From a bacterium (lineage in GTDB: Bacteria > Patescibacteriota > Gracilibacteria > UM-FILTER-43-11), in the NCBI GenBank assembly GCA_030426875.1, contig JAUHXI010000003.1, forward strand, positions 1-23,640: a DNA stretch of 23,640 bases, given 5' to 3'. The notes under the pieces are model-generated. The model was given only the letters and a program-made list of their open reading frames with translations, did no database searches and was not told the origin of the DNA. The position numbers were made by a program, and so were the translations under genes. Of this stretch, positions 20,767 through 23,640 are shown piece by piece. Positions within the stretch are counted from its first letter, which is position 1; every line of letters starts with the position of its first letter.

Positions 20767-22692
20767 ATGGGAAAAATAATCGGAATTGATCTAGGAACCA
20801 CAAACTCTTGCATGGCCGTCATGGAAGGAGGAGAAGCAGTGGTCATCGCAAATGCGGAAGGGAATCGAACCACACCGTCGATTGTGGCAGAAAAAGATGA
20901 AGAACGACTTGCAGGCGTCACGGCCAAACGTCAAGCAGTCACCAACCCGGCCAACACCATCTTCTCAGCCAAACGCTTCATCGGTCATAAACTTTCAGAA
21001 GTTGAAAAAGAGGCTAAGATGATGCCTTACGAGACCAAGTCTGGTGAAAATGGAGCGGTGGAAATCAAGATGGGAGACAAATGGTTCAAGCCACCAGAAA
21101 TTTCAGCTCGCGTCCTACAAAAACTGAAAACCGATGCTGAAGCCTATTTAGGTCAACCCGTTACAGAAGCCGTCATCACGGTACCAGCTTACTTCAACAA
21201 CGATCAACGTCAAGCCACAAAAGATGCGGGTAAAATCGCTGGCCTAGAAGTCAAACGGGTCATCAATGAGCCCACCGCAGCGGCCATGGCCTATGGTTTG
21301 GACAAGAAAGGACAGGACGTTAAAATCGCCGTCTTCGATTTGGGAGGAGGAACCTTTGATGTGTCGATTTTGGAGATGGGAGATGGTGTGCTCGATGTGG
21401 CTGCCACCAACGGAGACACGCATTTGGGAGGGGATGATTTTGATCAAGCGGTCATCGATTACTTGGTTGAAACCTTTAAAAAATCAGATGGAATCGACCT
21501 TTCCAAAGACCAAATGGCTCTCCAACGACTTAAAGAAGCCGGTGAAAAGGCTAAAATTGAACTCTCTTCCGCGCAAGAAACAGATGTGAACCTACCCTTC
21601 ATCACGGCAGATGCCAGTGGACCGAAGCATTTAAACTTGAAACTATCACGGTCTAAACTGGAGGAACTGACAAATGAATTGATTGAAAGGACTAAGATTC
21701 CTTGTGAAAAAGCCTTAAAAGATGCCAAACTCTCTGCCAGTGACATCGACGAAGTGATCATGGTGGGTGGAATGACACGCATGCCAGCTGTGACTGAAAT
21801 GGCTAAGAAAATTTTTGGCAAGGAACCTCATAAAGGCGTGAATCCTGACGAAGTGGTTGCTTTAGGCGCTGCCATTCAAGGGGGTGTTTTGATGGGGGAT
21901 GTCAAAGACTTACTCCTTTTGGATGTAACCCCATTGACCCTCAGCATCGAAACCGCGGGAGGAATTGCAACTAAGATGATTGAACGAAACACGACCATCC
22001 CAACTTCTAAAAGTCAGACCTTTTCGACCTACAGCGACAATCAACCCAGTGTGGATGTTCATGTGGTACAGGGGGAACGAGACATGGCGGCCGATAATAA
22101 ATCCTTGGGTAAATTCATTTTGGATGGCATTCCAGCCGCTCCTCGGGGTGTTCCTCAAATTGAAGTGACCTTTAAGTTAGATGCTAACGGGATCCTTGAA
22201 GTGAGCGCAAAAGATAAAGGCACAGGAAAAGAGCAAAAAATAACCATTCAAGGGTCTTCTGGCTTAAGTGAAGAAGAAATTGAAAAGATGAAAAAAGACG
22301 CTGAAATGCATGCAGATGAAGACAAGAAGAAAAAAGAAGGAGTGGAAGTTCGCAATAAAGCCGATGGCATCATCTTCCAAATGGAAAAAACCATGCGAGA
22401 GAATGATGACAAGATCAAAGATGAGATGAAGAAGTCTGTGAATGAAAAAATCAATACCTTAAAAGAGTTACTGAAGGATGAAAAAGCCGATACTGAAGCC
22501 TTGAAAAAAGCCACAGATGAATTGGAGCAGGAGGCTCAAAAAATTGGAGCTGAGATTTACAAAGAAGCTGAGAATAAGGGGGTAGATGACAATGCAAAAG
22601 CAGATTCAGATGATGTGAAGGTGACCGATAAGAATGAAAAGGAGGATGAGAAAAAAGATGAAGGTGAGGCTGAGGGAGAGGTGGTGGAGTAA
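20767..22692 (+). CDS. dnaK: Hsp70 chaperone DnaK
   Basis: A 641-residue, full-length DnaK. The ATPase domain starts IIGIDLGTTNSCMAVMEGG and includes AVITVPAYFNNDQRQATKDA, NEPTAAAMAYG, VFDLGGGTFDVSIL and EVIMVGGMTRMPAV. The linker KDLLLLDVTPLTLSIET leads to the substrate-binding domain (about 395-505) and the helical lid. A charged, Gly/Glu/Asp/Lys tail ends GEAEGEVVE. It refolds proteins with GrpE (upstream) and DnaJ (not in the window). Regulated by the CIRCE promoter upstream. There is no clear Shine-Dalgarno. The gene has no in-frame TGA over 641 codons, which argues against a host-wide UGA recoding. Confidence 0.98.
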   Translation: MGKIIGIDLGTTNSCMAVMEGGEAVVIANAEGNRTTPSIVAEKDEERLAGVTAKRQAVTNPANTIFSAKRFIGHKLSEVEKEAKMMPYETKSGENGAVEIKMGDKWFKPPEISARVLQKLKTDAEAYLGQPVTEAVITVPAYFNNDQRQATKDAGKIAGLEVKRVINEPTAAAMAYGLDKKGQDVKIAVFDLGGGTFDVSILEMGDGVLDVAATNGDTHLGGDDFDQAVIDYLVETFKKSDGIDLSKDQMALQRLKEAGEKAKIELSSAQETDVNLPFITADASGPKHLNLKLSRSKLEELTNELIERTKIPCEKALKDAKLSASDIDEVIMVGGMTRMPAVTEMAKKIFGKEPHKGVNPDEVVALGAAIQGGVLMGDVKDLLLLDVTPLTLSIETAGGIATKMIERNTTIPTSKSQTFSTYSDNQPSVDVHVVQGERDMAADNKSLGKFILDGIPAAPRGVPQIEVTFKLDANGILEVSAKDKGTGKEQKITIQGSSGLSEEEIEKMKKDAEMHADEDKKKKEGVEVRNKADGIIFQMEKTMRENDDKIKDEMKKSVNEKINTLKELLKDEKADTEALKKATDELEQEAQKIGAEIYKEAENKGVDDNAKADSDDVKVTDKNEKEDEKKDEGEAEGEVVE

Positions 22693-22712
22693 AGACGCGA
22701 TTAATCGCGTCT
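22693..22712. terminator. Perfect palindrome after dnaK
   Basis: AGACGCGATTAATCGCGTCT, a 20-bp perfect palindrome directly after the TAA. It can form a hairpin, but no T-run follows. Possibly a processing or protein-binding site. Confidence 0.45.
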
Positions 22713-22734
22713 AAATGTAAATGAGCTCACCAAG

Positions 22735-22780
22735 AAATTCCACCTCAATATGACAAAAAAGTTGAATTGAGGTGGAATTT
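22735..22780 (+). terminator. Terminator of the dnaK transcript
   Basis: A perfect 14-bp stem AAATTCCACCTCAA (22735-22748) with TTGAGGTGGAATTT (22767-22780) around an 18-nt loop. The stem is long and ends in T-rich sequence. Confidence 0.7.
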
Positions 22781-22858
22781 TAGATATAGAATTGAACTAA
22801 AAAAATAAACCATAAGAACCATTGATTCATAGGGAAAATTAACGTACAATCCCAACGT

Positions 22859-22943
22859 GCCCGGATGGCGGAATTGGTAGACGCGCACGACTCAAAATCG
22901 TGTTCCTTCGGGAGTGAGAGTTCGATTCTCTCTCCGGGCACCA
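22859..22943 (+). tRNA. tRNA-Leu (CAA)
   Basis: Class II tRNA: acceptor GCCCGGA/TCCGGGC, D arm, anticodon stem CACGA/TCGTG with loop CTCAAAA (anticodon CAA), a variable arm (TTCCTTCGGGAGT) typical of Leu, T arm GAGAG-TTCGATT-CTCTC, discriminator A, encoded CCA (22941-22943). Confidence 0.95.
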
Positions 22944-23185
22944 AAAATTTGGTTAATTCTGATGAAATTAAATAGATTTAAATTATTCTAGGTTTTACAC
23001 AAAAAATGGGTCAAAATTGGCATTTTTTAGCTTCATTAAGCCATGTAAACGTTATATTAAATTCAGAGATAAAAATGGCTAAATAGAGAGGAAAAGATGA
23101 CCCATTTCTTTGTAACGTTTATAGCTCTTCAGCAAGCCAAAAAATCATGATTTCAGGCTAAATTTTGTTTAAAACCTATTATTCT
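22944..23185. other. Intergenic stretch with nested inverted repeats
   Basis: AAATGGGTCA (23004-23013) pairs with TGACCCATTT (23098-23107). Inside, AGCCAT (23039-23044) pairs with ATGGCT (23075-23080). TAAACGTT and AACGTTTA occur at 23046-23053 and 23113-23120. The structure resembles a recombination site or RNA fold, but the attC boxes are not in place. No gene seen. Confidence 0.45.
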
Positions 23186-23464
23186 CTACTTTTTGATTGG
23201 AAAAATATTTTTTGGTAGCATTTGGAATTCGTATTCTGTATAACTTCCTCCCCAGTCTGAAGGTCTACAAGAATGGTATTCATATTGAACTGTATATAAA
23301 AGGGCTAGTATTATTAATAAAAATCCTGCACTAAAAAATATTTTTCTCGAAATTTCTTTCCTTAAAAAAATGAGAATAAAAATTGATATAGTGCACAATA
23401 TGCCAAAAAGTGTGAAGGTGAAAACTGCTGTATTTCCGCATATATCAAGTGACAGGTGATTCAT
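23186..23464 (-). CDS. Small two-TM membrane protein
   Basis: A 92-residue protein. Hydrophobic segments at about 14-36 (AVFTFTLFGILCTISIFILIF) and 42-60 (KIFFSAGFLLIILALLYTV) are linked by a short basic loop (LRKEISRK). The ~32-residue C-terminal part (SCRPSDWGGSYTEYEFQM) is polar and should lie on the same side of the membrane as the N-terminus. No family recognised. It is divergent to the + strand gene starting at 23575. Confidence 0.6.
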   Translation of the reverse strand: MNHLSLDICGNTAVFTFTLFGILCTISIFILIFLRKEISRKIFFSAGFLLIILALLYTVQYEYHSCRPSDWGGSYTEYEFQMLPKNIFPIKK

Positions 23465-23490
23465 ACCAACAAAATTTAAGTTTTTTCTGT

Positions 23491-23496
23491 TATAAT
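23491..23496 (+). promoter_or_regulatory. Extended -10 element before the terminal gene
   Basis: TATAAT preceded by TGT (23488-23490). The -35 is weak. It lies about 80 nt before the ATG at 23575. An ACCTCA/TGAGGT hairpin (about 23537-23560) lies between them in the leader. Confidence 0.45.
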
Positions 23497-23574
23497 ATAG
23501 ATACTAGCTTATAACTTTGTATATAGCAAAATTAACACCTCATCTATTTTTATTTGAGGTATAGTAATAAAAAA

Positions 23575-23640
23575 ATGAATAAAAAAGGCTTCATCACCAT
23601 CGGCTTAATTCTATCCACCGTCATCATCTCTCCTTTTGCA
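23575..23640 (+). CDS. Partial secreted or membrane protein (N-terminus only)
   Basis: The frame runs off the window. The first 22 codons read MNKKGFITIGLILSTVIISP and FA, a typical signal peptide (basic n-region, hydrophobic core). The function is not visible. Confidence 0.6.
   Translation, partial: MNKKGFITIGLILSTVIISPFA

Noticed and set aside
20767..22692. Host-wide UGA=Gly genetic code
   Set aside because: dnaK, cphA and other long genes have no in-frame TGA, and several genes stop at TGA.
23046..23056. attC R' box (AACGTTATAT) after tRNA-Leu
   Set aside because: No matching R'' box or complementary arm is found upstream.

Overview
The window looks like chromosome from a candidate-phyla-radiation (Patescibacteria) bacterium, most likely of the Peregrinibacteria/Gracilibacteria side. 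This is inferred, not proven. The support is AT-rich DNA, starts without clear Shine-Dalgarno sequences (dnaK, grpE, cphA), many small unknown genes, and standard TGA stops (for example at 1694 and 7231), so it does not use the UGA=Gly code of true Gracilibacteria. No rRNA or taxonomic marker beyond grpE/dnaK is present.

1-9,540: an accessory region with two short arrays of integron-type gene cassettes, all on the + strand. Four attC sites (987-1181, 1717-1853, 7249-7382, 7712-7838) share one plan: an R'' box ending AAC, one A, an 11-nt arm, a large structured loop, the complementary arm, and an R' box starting GTT. The cassettes carry small unknown proteins, two GNAT acetyltransferases, a 54-aa protein with its own consensus promoter and terminator, and a membrane pentapeptide-repeat protein. 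No integron integrase is in the window. Between the arrays lie a DUF5661 gene, cyanophycin synthetase (cphA) and a convergent beta-lactamase-fold serine hydrolase. A G-rich repeat precedes both arrays, and an attC-like hairpin unit occurs after a gene in each.

9,613-10,809: a BaiN/RdsA (HI0933/YhiN) family flavoprotein.

11,061-18,484: the most striking part. A tRNA-Cys gene (minus strand) is followed, downstream of its 3' end, by four tandem modules. Each module begins with a ~43-bp direct repeat that starts with TGGAGGTAC, the complement of the last 9 nt of the tRNA including CCA. Three modules hold one gene each (4-TM membrane protein; TPR protein; HAD phosphatase). The fourth holds a three-gene operon and the frameshifted 3' end of a serine recombinase that runs into the tRNA. 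This reads as successive site-specific insertions at one tRNA attB, leaving a cassette-like array built by a serine recombinase instead of IntI.

18,485-19,990: gene-poor DNA with a 121-codon membrane-protein frame interrupted only by two TGA codons, a 25-aa frame directly behind it, and a 48-aa membrane/secreted peptide preceded by two mutually exclusive hairpins.

20,013-22,943: a heat-shock locus, grpE then dnaK, with a perfect CIRCE operator overlapping the dnaK promoter, a strong terminator and tRNA-Leu(CAA). The window ends with a small two-TM protein on the minus strand and the start of a + strand secreted protein.
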